A stretch of DNA of 64,000 bases, taken from Flavobacteriales bacterium UBA5081 (GTDB taxonomy: Bacteria > Bacteroidota > Bacteroidia > Flavobacteriales_E > Vicingaceae). The stretch covers positions 11,333-75,332 of the forward strand of contig DIAJ01000026.1 of the NCBI GenBank assembly GCA_002415785.1, given 5' to 3'. The notes under the pieces are model-generated. The model did no database searches. It was not told where the DNA came from and was given only the letters and a program-made list of their open reading frames with translations. Below are positions 44,501-52,772 of this stretch, in pieces. Numbering within the stretch: position 1 is the stretch's first letter; each line of letters opens with the position of its first letter. Position numbers and translations under genes: made by a program.

Positions 44501-46571
44501 TAAAGCCAATAGCGCCTTTGCTTCGCTCTAAAACGTATTCTTCTCCGGTGCTCATCACATTAGGCTGATGATAATTTCCGGCAAAGCAAGAATTGGCTAA
44601 AATGGTTGGATATTTCCCGCGGTTGTTCAACTTATCCGGACTGTCGATGCTGATGTCAAAATTCCCTGTTGCCGAAGCATGTCCAAAAAAAGTCATGATG
44701 CCCACTCCATTATTAATCAAAGTGCGAATTGAGTCCGAAAGGGAAGTTTGGAAGGGCGAAGAGGAGCTTTTTCGGAAAGTTTTTACATCCCCACCCAAGG
44801 GAATTTGTTGAAAATCGTTGGCAAATCCATTTAAGTAATTCTCAAAACGATTGGTTTCAAAAAGGGTATTTCCTCCGGCAAAATGCAAAGCTTGTTTCAT
44901 CCACAAAGCCTGGGGTGCGTTTTCGTATTCCACTACTTTGTCTAAGTAATTTCTTATGTCCGTTATGTTTTTCGCACTTAGTCGACCTTGAGGAATTAGC
45001 GGCTCAAATTTGGTGTTTCCCAAGCCGGCAGTAATTAAATGATCTGCCGCCGGATTGCCCATGGTGGGCACCAAGTTTTGTTGATAGGCTATGGCATTTT
45101 TTCGATGTGCTTTTGCGGAAACAGATTTGCCAAACAAATATAGATGCGTGGCTTTGTGTGACCAATTTTGATGAATTTGATTGATAAAGTTTCGAATTGC
45201 CAATGGGTTTTTTGGAATTCCATAAGCGTACTGATGATACAATTGTTCAACATCTACCAACAAAACATCGAGCCCTTGAGATTGTCGGTACGCTCTATAA
45301 TTAACAGCGCCTTGCATTAACTGAGAATGACTTACCATCAAATAAAAGTCCGAACTGAGTTGACTTTCATAGTCTACAAACTGAGCATTTGCACCTACAG
45401 CATTAATCGCTCCCACCGACTTTATTTGATTCACTGCCGAAAGCACCATTTTTTTCCGCCCATTGCCATTAGGAACAATCGCTCGGTAGTTTCCCACGCC
45501 TTGTACTACTCTAATTTTTTTTGCATTGCTTAAATCGTAGAGCAATGGCTCCGCACCACCGTTAAAATTATCTATTTCCAAATATTGCGCTTGCTGCGAT
45601 TGACTATCATCTATCCAAAACTCTTCATAATTTGCCGCTGAGAGATTTAAATCGTGAGGATAAGTAATGCGCAAATATGCCAAAGCCATACGATCAACTC
45701 TTCCTTGCTGATTGCTTAAGTCGTCGATGCTTTGAATGCGAACAATGTTGTTTCCATCGTTAATCTCGCTTGTTGAAAGCGTAGTATCTAAGTGAATGAG
45801 TTGATAGCCTTCAAAGATTTTATCAAAAGAATAATTTCCCAAGCTCACTCTCAAATGGTGGTCGCCATTGTTTAAGCCTGCCCAGTTTGAAGCTCCTGCC
45901 ACCTTAAAGTCAAACTCAATATACGGGCCTGCAGCATAACGATTGGGTGTTGAAATCACTTTGTTCCTGCTTTGTCCAAGATTAATGGCTACATCCATAA
46001 AACCTTCTGTGGAAACATATTCCGGATCGGTAGCTTGTGAAGAAAGAATTTCACCATCGTAATAATTAGAAGTGTAGGACTCCACTGACTCTTTCCAGAC
46101 AAATGGGGCGGGAAAGTAATTGCTAAAATCAACTGCATTTTCTTCTTGAAAACGCAAATTGTTCGTTTGATTGTTCCAAGTCAAATAGTAGCTAATCGTA
46201 TCGTTGATTAAGCTATAAAAAGGGTTAGGTTGATTGTTTTTCCCTTTGTAAAAAACGGTGTCGAGCCAACCGTCGTTTGCTTCAGCATAGAACTCAATGT
46301 AATCCGTGGCATTAAAAACTCCATCTGCTTCGCCTTTTAGGTAAATCGGCTGCTCTTTTCCTTTGGCGAAAAGCTGTATGTTTTGCGGATTTATGGTAGA
46401 AAGCGGAATATTGGCATTGAGTAAATCTTGATAAGTAATGCGGTAAAGACCGTTTTCGGCTATTTTAAAATGGTAGTAAGATTGAGAATAATTAATCCAC
46501 TCATTGCCGATGCTTTGAGCTGACAATGCAAAGGAGGTAATTGTCAGTATGAGCGCGAAGAGTGTTCTCAC
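41577..46571 (-). CDS. porU: type IX secretion system sortase
   Basis: The C25-type cysteine protease removes C-terminal sorting domains of T9SS cargo at the cell surface and attaches the cargo. At 1664 residues it is large, as expected. A signal peptide (1-18, ending LSAQ) and N-terminal beta domains are followed by a gingipain-like domain with catalytic His631 (TFFGHASATG) and Cys662 (LANSCFAGNYH). Long Ig-like regions follow, and a C-terminal domain of its own (~1575-1664) with LNYPNPFS. It is encoded directly after porV with a 4-bp overlap. Confidence 0.93.
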   Translation of the reverse strand: MRTLFALILTITSFALSAQSIGNEWINYSQSYYHFKIAENGLYRITYQDLLNANIPLSTINPQNIQLFAKGKEQPIYLKGEADGVFNATDYIEFYAEANDGWLDTVFYKGKNNQPNPFYSLINDTISYYLTWNNQTNNLRFQEENAVDFSNYFPAPFVWKESVESYTSNYYDGEILSSQATDPEYVSTEGFMDVAINLGQSRNKVISTPNRYAAGPYIEFDFKVAGASNWAGLNNGDHHLRVSLGNYSFDKIFEGYQLIHLDTTLSTSEINDGNNIVRIQSIDDLSNQQGRVDRMALAYLRITYPHDLNLSAANYEEFWIDDSQSQQAQYLEIDNFNGGAEPLLYDLSNAKKIRVVQGVGNYRAIVPNGNGRKKMVLSAVNQIKSVGAINAVGANAQFVDYESQLSSDFYLMVSHSQLMQGAVNYRAYRQSQGLDVLLVDVEQLYHQYAYGIPKNPLAIRNFINQIHQNWSHKATHLYLFGKSVSAKAHRKNAIAYQQNLVPTMGNPAADHLITAGLGNTKFEPLIPQGRLSAKNITDIRNYLDKVVEYENAPQALWMKQALHFAGGNTLFETNRFENYLNGFANDFQQIPLGGDVKTFRKSSSSPFQTSLSDSIRTLINNGVGIMTFFGHASATGNFDISIDSPDKLNNRGKYPTILANSCFAGNYHQPNVMSTGEEYVLERSKGAIGFIANGNLGLPYPLSLYSGAYYEKMANENYNASIAENMRLAVQEIQDDFNDLSLKSVCLEMTLQGDPALKMYQAEKPDYTVLAEDVKVTPEDISTDLDSFRISIQIDNIGRAVNDSLAIRLSHDFPFQGKADTAYSRLIAPVFYQRKLTFSLPIDAITSAGENRFSLFLDPFNQIDELSVLNNRLDFSVEIRAGEIVPVFPDHFTLVGSQSIALKASTVYAFEEERAYVFEIDTTPNFNSSIKESTSKTDRGGVLEWSPQLLQSMQDNTVYFWRVSRQTQGSEPYNWRTASFQYINGKNGWSQQHIGQFKQNAFQFLKVNESNRKFEYTDRSSELLVRTKGSPTIAETNEILYGLDTDVRERSACGGTPAFLIAVLDSLTLESWKTPYFGENAQNDFGQANKDNYCAPDRQRSENHFLFRQNDSSQMLAMRDFLLNEIPNSNYIVVYTWFNINYDNIWAQDSSILLAFEQLGSSKIRTLENGEPFIFTVKKGRTNSVNEIAGDSASANIEIRRTLTTSANFGQMFTAQIGPGDQWQRLAYRFKKEEVNSQDSLVFNLSSVAENGSRTNVMNSHQFVLDTNITNLIPSNAQTLEFSVWSADEQNFTPPQLNYWQLVYNKAADLALSPADFFELSADTLQKGQNARIKIAVRNTAPKVVNEFDLRVSVRNSASQNQWDSTFVFTHTLQDTFKIVELEIPTLQLQGRQNVSLELNPQRMIKESHYFNNRGEFSIYVQDDRLNPLLDVTFDGRHIMNGELVSAKPEIRMRLEDDNQFLAVEDTSSFSIFLRLPSGDEKLVNFEGSQLGQLDFIPAQLPENVAEVRFQPNLLEDGMYRLRVQAKDASGNASGKNDYQVEFEVVNKSTVTHLLNYPNPFSTSTRFVFTLTGSQIPDQMQIQIMTITGKVVREIDQYELGPIRIGNNITEFAWDGKDEFGDQLANGIYLYRVKMRINGNSIEHRSSEVDEYFTKEFGKMYLLR

Positions 46572-47644
46572 TGTTTCTTATTTAAATCCAGCCGGAGTGA
46601 AAAGACGTTGGAATAAAGTGCAATCGATTGATCACCAATATCTGTAAATGCATAATCGATGCTAATGTAGTTAAATTTAACGCCTACTCCAAAGGTGGGT
46701 TGAAAAGTAGTTAAACGGTTTCCGTCGATATCGGTGGTAACTTGCACATTTCGAACTCCTGTTCGCAAGAAAATCAAATCGTCGTAAGAAGCCTCAAAGC
46801 CCAAGGTAGGATCCATAGAAATTGGGTCGGACTTGAGGATGGTGTTTCTTTTGCCGTCGAAAGTGTTAACCAAATTCAATTCTGCCAAAAAGTTGATTCG
46901 ATCGTTTACCACAAAAGCTCTGTTTACTGCCAAAACCAGTTCAGGCAAGGTAATTTCCACTGAATTGCCGGGAATTTCGTTTCCGGTGGCTTCAAAAACA
47001 GCTTCAGTTTCTTCATCTAAGTTAGCGCTCCAAGCGTTAAATGTGGTGGTTACATCTCTTCCCATGGCGGCAAAAGTCCACTGATTTTTTTGGTATTGAG
47101 CACCTAAATCAAAGCCAAAGCCCCAAGCATCTGCAAAATCGCCCACATTACGATGAACAATTTTAACATTACCGCCATAGCTCAAACCCTCAATTTCGCT
47201 CTGACGCGAATAGCTGATTAATCCGGCATAATCTGCAGCAGAGAAAGTAGTAACTCGATTAAAATCGATGTTTCCGTTTTGGTCGATGAGCTGAGTCGTA
47301 TTGGGAATATCATCCACCCCGAAGCGAATAAAGGAAAAACCCAAAGCACTTTTCTCGTCAATTTTGGTGGCAAAAGAAGCGTAATCATAGGCTGCAATTC
47401 CAGCAAAATACTCTGAGTGCATAAAAGAAAACTGAAAATCGCTGTTCATTCTGCTCAATCCGGCGGGATTCCAATAGCCGGCAGTAACGTCGTTGGCGTT
47501 GGCTACAAAAGCATTGGCCATGCCCATGGCGCGAGCTCCCACACCAATTTTCAAAAATTCGTTACTGTATTTAGGCGCTTGAGCAAAGCTTTGAGTTACA
47601 CCGATAGAAAGCAAAACACAAAGTAGTACAAAGGTCTTCTTCAT
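46568..47644 (-). CDS. porV: type IX secretion outer membrane protein
   Basis: The signal peptide is followed by a FadL-like beta-barrel with the family opening FLKIGVGARAMGMANAFVANANDVTAGYWNPAGL. PorV shuttles cargo from the secretion pore to PorU. The choice of PorV over its paralogue PorQ rests on the neighbouring porU, which overlaps it by 4 bp. The last strand FSLRLDLNKKQ lacks a terminal aromatic. Confidence 0.9.
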   Translation of the reverse strand: MKKTFVLLCVLLSIGVTQSFAQAPKYSNEFLKIGVGARAMGMANAFVANANDVTAGYWNPAGLSRMNSDFQFSFMHSEYFAGIAAYDYASFATKIDEKSALGFSFIRFGVDDIPNTTQLIDQNGNIDFNRVTTFSAADYAGLISYSRQSEIEGLSYGGNVKIVHRNVGDFADAWGFGFDLGAQYQKNQWTFAAMGRDVTTTFNAWSANLDEETEAVFEATGNEIPGNSVEITLPELVLAVNRAFVVNDRINFLAELNLVNTFDGKRNTILKSDPISMDPTLGFEASYDDLIFLRTGVRNVQVTTDIDGNRLTTFQPTFGVGVKFNYISIDYAFTDIGDQSIALYSNVFSLRLDLNKKQ

Positions 47645-47662
47645 AAATCCTTGTTAATAATT

Positions 47663-47670
47663 CAAAAGTA
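47663..47670 (-). promoter_or_regulatory. -7 box of porV-porU
   Basis: The minus strand reads TACTTTTG (TAnnTTTG), 19 bp upstream of the porV ATG. A hairpin at 47682-47705 lies just before it. Confidence 0.5.
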
Positions 47671-47675
47671 AAACT

Positions 47676-47705
47676 AAAAAGCCGCTTATTTATTTTCTAA
47701 GCGGT
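47676..47705 (-). terminator. minus-strand terminator with no gene immediately before it
   Basis: CCGCTTA and TAAGCGG (read on the minus strand) form a stem with a 9-base loop and are followed by CTTTTTAGTTTT. The nearest minus-strand gene upstream is lhgO, 2.5 kb away across the HEPN/TacAT island, which suggests the island was inserted between lhgO and its terminator. Confidence 0.55.
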
Positions 47706-47885
47706 GAAATTAATTTTGAGAAAAACAATTACCAATGCTTAATGACTAATTGGTCAAATGGAATTAATTTACGAACTGAGAAATCAAAAGAATTTCAAAT
47801 TCTTTAAATAGCCGTTTTTAACCCCTTAGTAACGGCTACCTCCACTTTACTCCATTGAAAATCATTACTCTTTGTTCTTTTTGGG

Positions 47886-47893
47886 TATATTTG
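47886..47893 (+). promoter_or_regulatory. -7 box of the HEPN-motif gene
   Basis: TATATTTG matches TAnnTTTG, 90 bp before the gene start, leaving room for a leader. The rest of the 338-bp gap 47645-47982 holds the porV promoter, the hairpin and a small inverted repeat AAAGAATT/AATTCTTT near 47795. Confidence 0.45.
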
Positions 47894-47920
47894 TGATTGA
47901 ATCTTACATCCAATAAACAA

Positions 47921-47986
47921 GTGAAAAAGTACTATGTTTATGGGGATGTTTATAAGTTAGCTAACATTTCATCAATACCTAAATGA
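47921..47986 (+). CDS. possible 21-residue leader peptide
   Basis: A GTG at 47921 opens 21 codons (VKKYYVYGDVYKLANISSIP-K) ending in a TGA that overlaps the ATG of the next gene as ATGA. The overlap suggests translational coupling, but length and start codon leave doubt. Confidence 0.25.
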   Translation: MKKYYVYGDVYKLANISSIPK

Positions 47987-49218
47987 GTAAAAAAACTAAA
48001 ACACGCTTTGAAAAAAGTATCCAATACCTTGAAGAAACTTTACCTGAATTTCAAAGGTATAAACCTGAAGATGTTTTTGATGTAAGGAATGATAGTGAAG
48101 TTCATATTCTATTTCCTTACGAGCATGACGATGAAGATATTATTCTAACAAAACAAGAAATAATTGAGCAGATTGAAGAATTCAAAGCGTATAAAATCGA
48201 TATAGATGAAAGCAGAATTGAGACGCCGAATGCAATCTACTTTTTAATCTCAGGTCATTCATTTCAAGCCAATGTAATTTTTAGTCAGCAAATTAAAATT
48301 GAATCTAAATACAAGAATGTAGATATTAAAATTGATTACAAAAAGCGATTTCTATTGGGGCTAATCTCTCTAAAATTATCAGCATATGATGAAGATTATC
48401 AAAGCCCTATTTATGAAAGAAATTTACTAAGCCTAAAATATCCTAATTTCCTTAATAAGCAAAATTTAACTCTAGAGAAAGAGGCTATAAATTCTTTTCT
48501 CTTTAATTTGTATTGTGACAATCAGTTAAATTTAAATTTAATGAGTTACGAATCATACATGTTCAAGTATGATGAAGAATTACAGGAATTAGAAGATGAG
48601 GATGATTCTGAGGAAATCGATTCCGAACTCAAGCTTAAACCCCTCATAGAATATGATGATGGAATGAAAATGTTGCTTTCTGCTCAAACAATTTTTGATA
48701 CCAATTTTAAATATTTAAGTCTCTATAAAATATTAGAACATTACTCAAGTACAGCCTTAAAAGTGGATGCCTACGAAGAATTAGCAAAGAAATTAGATTC
48801 TCCAAAATCTCTCAATCCTGATAGCAGATACTTAAACTCTATCTTAGAGCTAGCCACCTCATTCGAATTAAGAAAAAGAGATAAAGAATTAATTAAAATC
48901 GTTCTGAAGAAAAGTGTAGACTTAATGGATGTAAAGGAGCTGTTTCCCTTGTTTATTGAAGACAAGCTTAGTGGCTTAACTATTAACTACGCATCAAAGA
49001 AATCAGAAATAGACAAATTAGTAAATACTGTTGCTGAAATTTTGTATTCTACAAGAAATCAGTTGGCACATGCCAAAGCAAACTTTACCGAGACAGGCTA
49101 CGAGTGCCCTTCTGACCAACTTGATTCGTTAAATTCATTTACTGAGGCAGTAGCCATTAGAATAATTAGATGGTATGCAAGATTACCTTATCATATGAAA
49201 GAAAAAAACGTTAGCTAA
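47983..49218 (+). CDS. HEPN-motif protein of unknown function
   Basis: The 411-residue, highly charged soluble protein belongs to no family I recognise. Near the C-terminus TRNQLAHAKAN carries the HEPN RNase motif R-N-x-x-x-H (Arg358, His363) within predicted helices, the pattern of Apea- or MAE_28990-type HEPN proteins. An acidic stretch lies at ~206-222 (DEDDSEEIDSE). The N-terminal ~180 residues mix strands and helices (HILFPYEHDDED, FLISGHSFQANVIF) and may be a sensor. Codon use is AT-rich. It forms an accessory island with the adjacent TacAT-like pair. An antiphage or abortive-infection RNase is plausible but unproven. Confidence 0.6.
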   Translation: MSKKTKTRFEKSIQYLEETLPEFQRYKPEDVFDVRNDSEVHILFPYEHDDEDIILTKQEIIEQIEEFKAYKIDIDESRIETPNAIYFLISGHSFQANVIFSQQIKIESKYKNVDIKIDYKKRFLLGLISLKLSAYDEDYQSPIYERNLLSLKYPNFLNKQNLTLEKEAINSFLFNLYCDNQLNLNLMSYESYMFKYDEELQELEDEDDSEEIDSELKLKPLIEYDDGMKMLLSAQTIFDTNFKYLSLYKILEHYSSTALKVDAYEELAKKLDSPKSLNPDSRYLNSILELATSFELRKRDKELIKIVLKKSVDLMDVKELFPLFIEDKLSGLTINYASKKSEIDKLVNTVAEILYSTRNQLAHAKANFTETGYECPSDQLDSLNSFTEAVAIRIIRWYARLPYHMKEKNVS

Positions 49219-49327
49219 TCGAGTAGACAGCTCCGCCCCAAAATAGGAGCGGAGTTCGCCCCTGCCTCGTTGGCAGGCAGGAGTCCAACACTCTCAGCTG
49301 TAAAAACGGTGATACATTAAAGCAAAA
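49219..49327. other. hairpin mosaic between the HEPN gene and TA module 4
   Basis: CTCCGC / GCGGAG (about 49233-49255) and CCTGCC / GGCAGG (about 49263-49280) form two adjacent hairpins. The second belongs to a GGCAGGCAGG family that also appears in the repeats at 18890 and 33260. The first could terminate the HEPN transcript, but no T-tract follows. Confidence 0.45.
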
Positions 49328-49377
49328 TTTGTTTTGTACGGTTATTTGACGTACATTTGTTGATAACAAGATTATCA
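49328..49377 (+). promoter_or_regulatory. promoter and start-codon operator of TA module 4
   Basis: TTTG (49328-49331) and TACATTTG (49352-49359) are spaced 20 bp, a good Bacteroidota promoter. Just after it TGATAA-CAAGA-TTATCA (49361-49377) is a perfect inverted repeat that includes the A of the ATG. A repressor bound there would block both transcription and initiation, as expected for antitoxin autoregulation. Confidence 0.6.
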
Positions 49378-49658
49378 TGGAAGCACAAATCAATAAAGAC
49401 GAAAGAATGGAGTTAAGAGTCTCCTCGACAGACAAAAGAATTTTCAAAAAAGCCCAAAAACTAAGTGGTGATAAATCATTTAGCAGCTTTGTTGTTCGAA
49501 TTGTTAAAAAAGAAGCAGAAGCAATTATTTCTAAAAATGATCGAATAATTGCTACGGAAAAAGACCGTCAAGTTTTTTTTGATGCTGTTTTTGGTAATCT
49601 AAAACCAAATCAAAATTTAGTAGAGGCGGCTAAAAGATACAAATCAAAGAATTCTTAA
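49377..49658 (+). CDS. tacA: DUF1778/TacA-type antitoxin
   Basis: The 93-residue protein has an N-terminal ribbon-helix-helix-like DNA-binding segment (MELRVSSTDKRIFKKAQKLSG, SFSSFVVRIVKKEAE). Its C-terminal neutralising tail contains DRQVFFDAVF, a hallmark of DUF1778 antitoxins. It binds and blocks the GNAT toxin encoded 2 bp downstream and should repress the operon through the start-codon palindrome. Confidence 0.85.
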   Translation: MEAQINKDERMELRVSSTDKRIFKKAQKLSGDKSFSSFVVRIVKKEAEAIISKNDRIIATEKDRQVFFDAVFGNLKPNQNLVEAAKRYKSKNS

Positions 49659-49660
49659 CA

Positions 49661-50152
49661 TTGAAAATTTCAATCCTCGATAAAACGCACAATCGAAAAA
49701 ACTTTGAATGTGAAGAAAAGTCACTTACGGACTATATTCAGAAGCAGGTTAGTCAAGACGTAAAAAAAAGACTTGCGATTTGTTTTGTAGCCTCTGACAG
49801 TGAAAATAACGTTAGAGGATATTACACTCTAACTAGTGAAAGCCTCGGAAGAGAATTAATCCCTGAAAAATACCTCAAAAAAGTTCCTAAAAACTATAAT
49901 GCCCCAGTAATTTTACTTGGTCGATTAGCTAGAGACCAAAAGGAAAAAGGAACGGGTTTAGGAGAGCACTTGTTGCTAGATGCCCTTTTTAGAACTTTTA
50001 CATTATCTGAAGAAAGCATTGGTGCAATGGCTGTGGTTGTGGATCCGATTAATGATTACGCTATAAAGTTCTATGAAAAATATGGGTTTGAAAAGCTTCC
50101 AGATAGTGAAAAAATGTTTCTACCAATGAATACTATTAAGCAAATTGTATAA
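49661..50152 (+). CDS. tacT: TacT-type GNAT acetyltransferase toxin
   Basis: The 163-residue protein is read from a TTG start 2 bp after the antitoxin stop. Acetyl-CoA-binding and family motifs are LLGRLARDQKEKGTGLGEHLLLDALFR and the C-terminal FYEKYGFEKLPDSEKMFLPM. TacT toxins acetylate the amino acid on charged tRNA and stop translation. The gene is intact. It ends 59 bp from the converging lhgO. Confidence 0.88.
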   Translation: MKISILDKTHNRKNFECEEKSLTDYIQKQVSQDVKKRLAICFVASDSENNVRGYYTLTSESLGRELIPEKYLKKVPKNYNAPVILLGRLARDQKEKGTGLGEHLLLDALFRTFTLSEESIGAMAVVVDPINDYAIKFYEKYGFEKLPDSEKMFLPMNTIKQIV

Positions 50153-50211
50153 AACAAAACGCATCACAATCGACTAAGTAGGGACGAAAACCTTCTGCTT
50201 TTTTAAATACA

Positions 50212-51435
50212 TCAACTCAACCCAAAATGCGAGCTTGCCATTTCAACAATATCTTCGCCAATGGCTAAACAAGCAGTGGCAGCCGGTGAAGGAGCATTGA
50301 GCACATGAATGCTGTTGTTTTTGTATTCGATTTTAAAATCATCAATCATTTCCCCGTCGGGACCAAGTGCCATGGCGCGCACTCCCGCTCTACCCGGTCT
50401 TAGGTCGTCCATTTCCAAAGAGGGAATCAATTTTTGCAAGCGATTTAAAAATAAACGCTTGCTAAAAGCTCGTTTGTATTCATCTAATCCAAACTTCCAA
50501 TGCTTGGCAAAAAGCTTCCACGTTCCACCGTAAGAAAGAGCATCAGCTGTGTCTTTTAAATTAAAGTCCGTTTTACCGTAGCCTTCTCGCTTAAATGTAA
50601 AAACGGCATTAGGACCACACTCAATATTACCATCAACCATGCGCGTAAAATGAACGCCCAAAAAAGGAAATGCAGGATTGGGTACCGGATAAATCAAATG
50701 TTTAACCTTATGTTTGGCGTGATCTTCCAATTCATAATAATCTCCTCTAAATCCAACAATCTGCATTTCGGAGTCCACTCCGTCATTTTTCGCCAAACGA
50801 TCTGACTGCAAACCACCACAAAAAATAAAATGTTTGCTGTAATAGGTGTTTTTGGAAGTTTTAAATTTGCTTACTTCCCCTTCCTCTAACATATTTTCAA
50901 AAGCTTCACCCAACACCACTTTAGAGTTCGGTTGAATGGCCAAAGCCAATTCCGCCATTTTCTCGGTAGCTCCCACAAAGTCAATAATCCCGGTGCAAGG
51001 AACGCGAATCCCCGCAATTCCTTCACAGTTGGGCTCTATTTCTCTCACTTGATCACCACTAATTTTCTCAATCCCTTCGGTGTCATTCGCCAAGCCATTA
51101 GAAAATATTTTATCTAAATGCGGCAACTCTGCTTCATCGGTAGCTACTACTACTTTGCCACACACATCGTGTTTCACATTATTCTCCTGTGCAAATTTCA
51201 CCAAAGCCCTTCTTCCTTTTACACAGTTAATGGCTTTTTTTGAGCCGGGTTTGTAGTACAAGCCCGAGTGAATAACTCCGGAGTTGTGTCCGGTTTGATG
51301 CGCAGCTAAGGCATCTTCTTTTTCAATTAAAAGAATTTTTAAGTGAGGATATTGCTTTTGCAATTGATAAAAAGTAGCCGCTCCTACAATTCCTCCTCCA
51401 ATAATCGTGATATCGTAAACTTCTTTCTTTTCCAA
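50212..51435 (-). CDS. lhgO: L-2-hydroxyglutarate oxidase
   Basis: An FAD-dependent oxidase/dehydrogenase that returns L-2-hydroxyglutarate to 2-oxoglutarate. FAD-binding ITIIGGGIVGAATFYQL starts at residue 9. HQTGHNSGVIHSGLYY and the C-terminal GRAGVRAMA and NAPSPAATACLAIG are characteristic of LhgO. It follows the MFS gene by 26 bp. No terminator is seen directly downstream. Confidence 0.92.
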   Translation of the reverse strand: MEKKEVYDITIIGGGIVGAATFYQLQKQYPHLKILLIEKEDALAAHQTGHNSGVIHSGLYYKPGSKKAINCVKGRRALVKFAQENNVKHDVCGKVVVATDEAELPHLDKIFSNGLANDTEGIEKISGDQVREIEPNCEGIAGIRVPCTGIIDFVGATEKMAELALAIQPNSKVVLGEAFENMLEEGEVSKFKTSKNTYYSKHFIFCGGLQSDRLAKNDGVDSEMQIVGFRGDYYELEDHAKHKVKHLIYPVPNPAFPFLGVHFTRMVDGNIECGPNAVFTFKREGYGKTDFNLKDTADALSYGGTWKLFAKHWKFGLDEYKRAFSKRLFLNRLQKLIPSLEMDDLRPGRAGVRAMALGPDGEMIDDFKIEYKNNSIHVLNAPSPAATACLAIGEDIVEMASSHFGLS

Positions 51436-51461
51436 AGATCTTCAATTTTAGTTACACAAAA

Positions 51462-52772
51462 TTACTTGTATTTCGCCCATTTGGGACGAATTGCCTCATG
51501 TTTTGGAACAAATAATAAAAAGAATAATCCAATCACAAAAAACAACAACAAAGCAAAGATAGAGTTCCTCATGCTGCCACTAATTCCTTCTATCAGTCCG
51601 TAAGAAAATGTACCGATGACAATTCCCAACTTTTCGAGAACATCGTAAAAGCTAAAAAAAGAGGCGTGATCAGTGGTTTCCGGTAGGATTTTAGAGTAGG
51701 TAGATCGTGACAAAGATTGAACTCCTCCCATAACAAAACCAACAATGGCTGCAATAATATAAAACTCCATGGGTGTATAAATAAAATAGGCTCCAACGCA
51801 AATTCCCACCCAAATCAATAAACTCAAAGCAATTGCTCGAATGTTTCCCCACTGTTTAGAAAGCCATGAAAAGAAATAAGCTCCTCCAATGGCAATAAAC
51901 TGAATGATCAAAACCGAAACAATTAAGCCGGTTTTGGCTCCATCGGTTCCCCAATCCACCTCCTTGGCTGCAAACAATGTAGCCATGAGCATTACTGTTT
52001 GCACTCCCATGCTATAGACAAAAAAAGAAGCCAAATAGCGTTTTAAAACCGTTAAATGTTTCAGCTGCTTCCATACTTTTTGCAATTCGCGCCAACCTTT
52101 CGTGAACTTATATCCTTTTGGTTTTTCGCGATACACATTGTTGGGTAAATAGCGGTAAGTAATCTGGCTAAAGCCAATCCACCAAAGCGCTACAGACAAA
52201 AATGAATATTTTACTGGCATATCAAAACCCATAATCAGCACTAAATTGATAATAAGCAGAATTGAACTACCTATATAACCTAAGGCATAACCTTTAGCAG
52301 AAACTTTATCGTGATACTTAGCTTCAGCTATTTCAGGTAAATAGGCATTGTAGAAAACCAAACTTCCCCAAAAACCTACGGATGCTAAAAGCACTGGAAG
52401 CATGCTCCACTCAAGGTGATTTACATCGAAAAAATACAATGCTGCACAAGAAATGGCACCCAAATAGCAGAAAAATTGCAAAAAGCGCTTTTTGTTATCT
52501 GAATAATCGGCAATGCCCGAAAGCAAAGGTGACAATGCAGAAACAATTAAAAATGCCAAAGCATTAACATAGGAATACAAAACTGTATTTTTTAATTCAA
52601 AACCCCAAAATTGAACAAGGTCAGAAGTATTCCCACCTGCTAATTCAGTTGTTGTAACTGCCTCATAAAACATCGGAAAAATAGCTGTGGTAATGACCAA
52701 AGGGTAAACAGAATTCGCCCAATCGTAAAACGTCCACGCATTTATAATTTTCTTATTTCCCTTAATTATCAT
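51462..52772 (-). CDS. MFS transporter, UMF1 (Atg22-like) family
   Basis: Twelve predicted membrane segments. The N-terminal NAWTFYDWANSVYPLVITTAIFP and the loop GIADYSDNKKRFLQF identify the UMF1/Atg22 branch of the major facilitator superfamily. The C-terminal half contains GGVQSLSRSTYSKILPE. Substrate unknown; amino acid export is reported for the vacuolar homologue. It overlaps the preceding CAP-domain gene by 11 bp, indicating one operon. Confidence 0.88.
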   Translation of the reverse strand: MIIKGNKKIINAWTFYDWANSVYPLVITTAIFPMFYEAVTTTELAGGNTSDLVQFWGFELKNTVLYSYVNALAFLIVSALSPLLSGIADYSDNKKRFLQFFCYLGAISCAALYFFDVNHLEWSMLPVLLASVGFWGSLVFYNAYLPEIAEAKYHDKVSAKGYALGYIGSSILLIINLVLIMGFDMPVKYSFLSVALWWIGFSQITYRYLPNNVYREKPKGYKFTKGWRELQKVWKQLKHLTVLKRYLASFFVYSMGVQTVMLMATLFAAKEVDWGTDGAKTGLIVSVLIIQFIAIGGAYFFSWLSKQWGNIRAIALSLLIWVGICVGAYFIYTPMEFYIIAAIVGFVMGGVQSLSRSTYSKILPETTDHASFFSFYDVLEKLGIVIGTFSYGLIEGISGSMRNSIFALLLFFVIGLFFLLFVPKHEAIRPKWAKYK

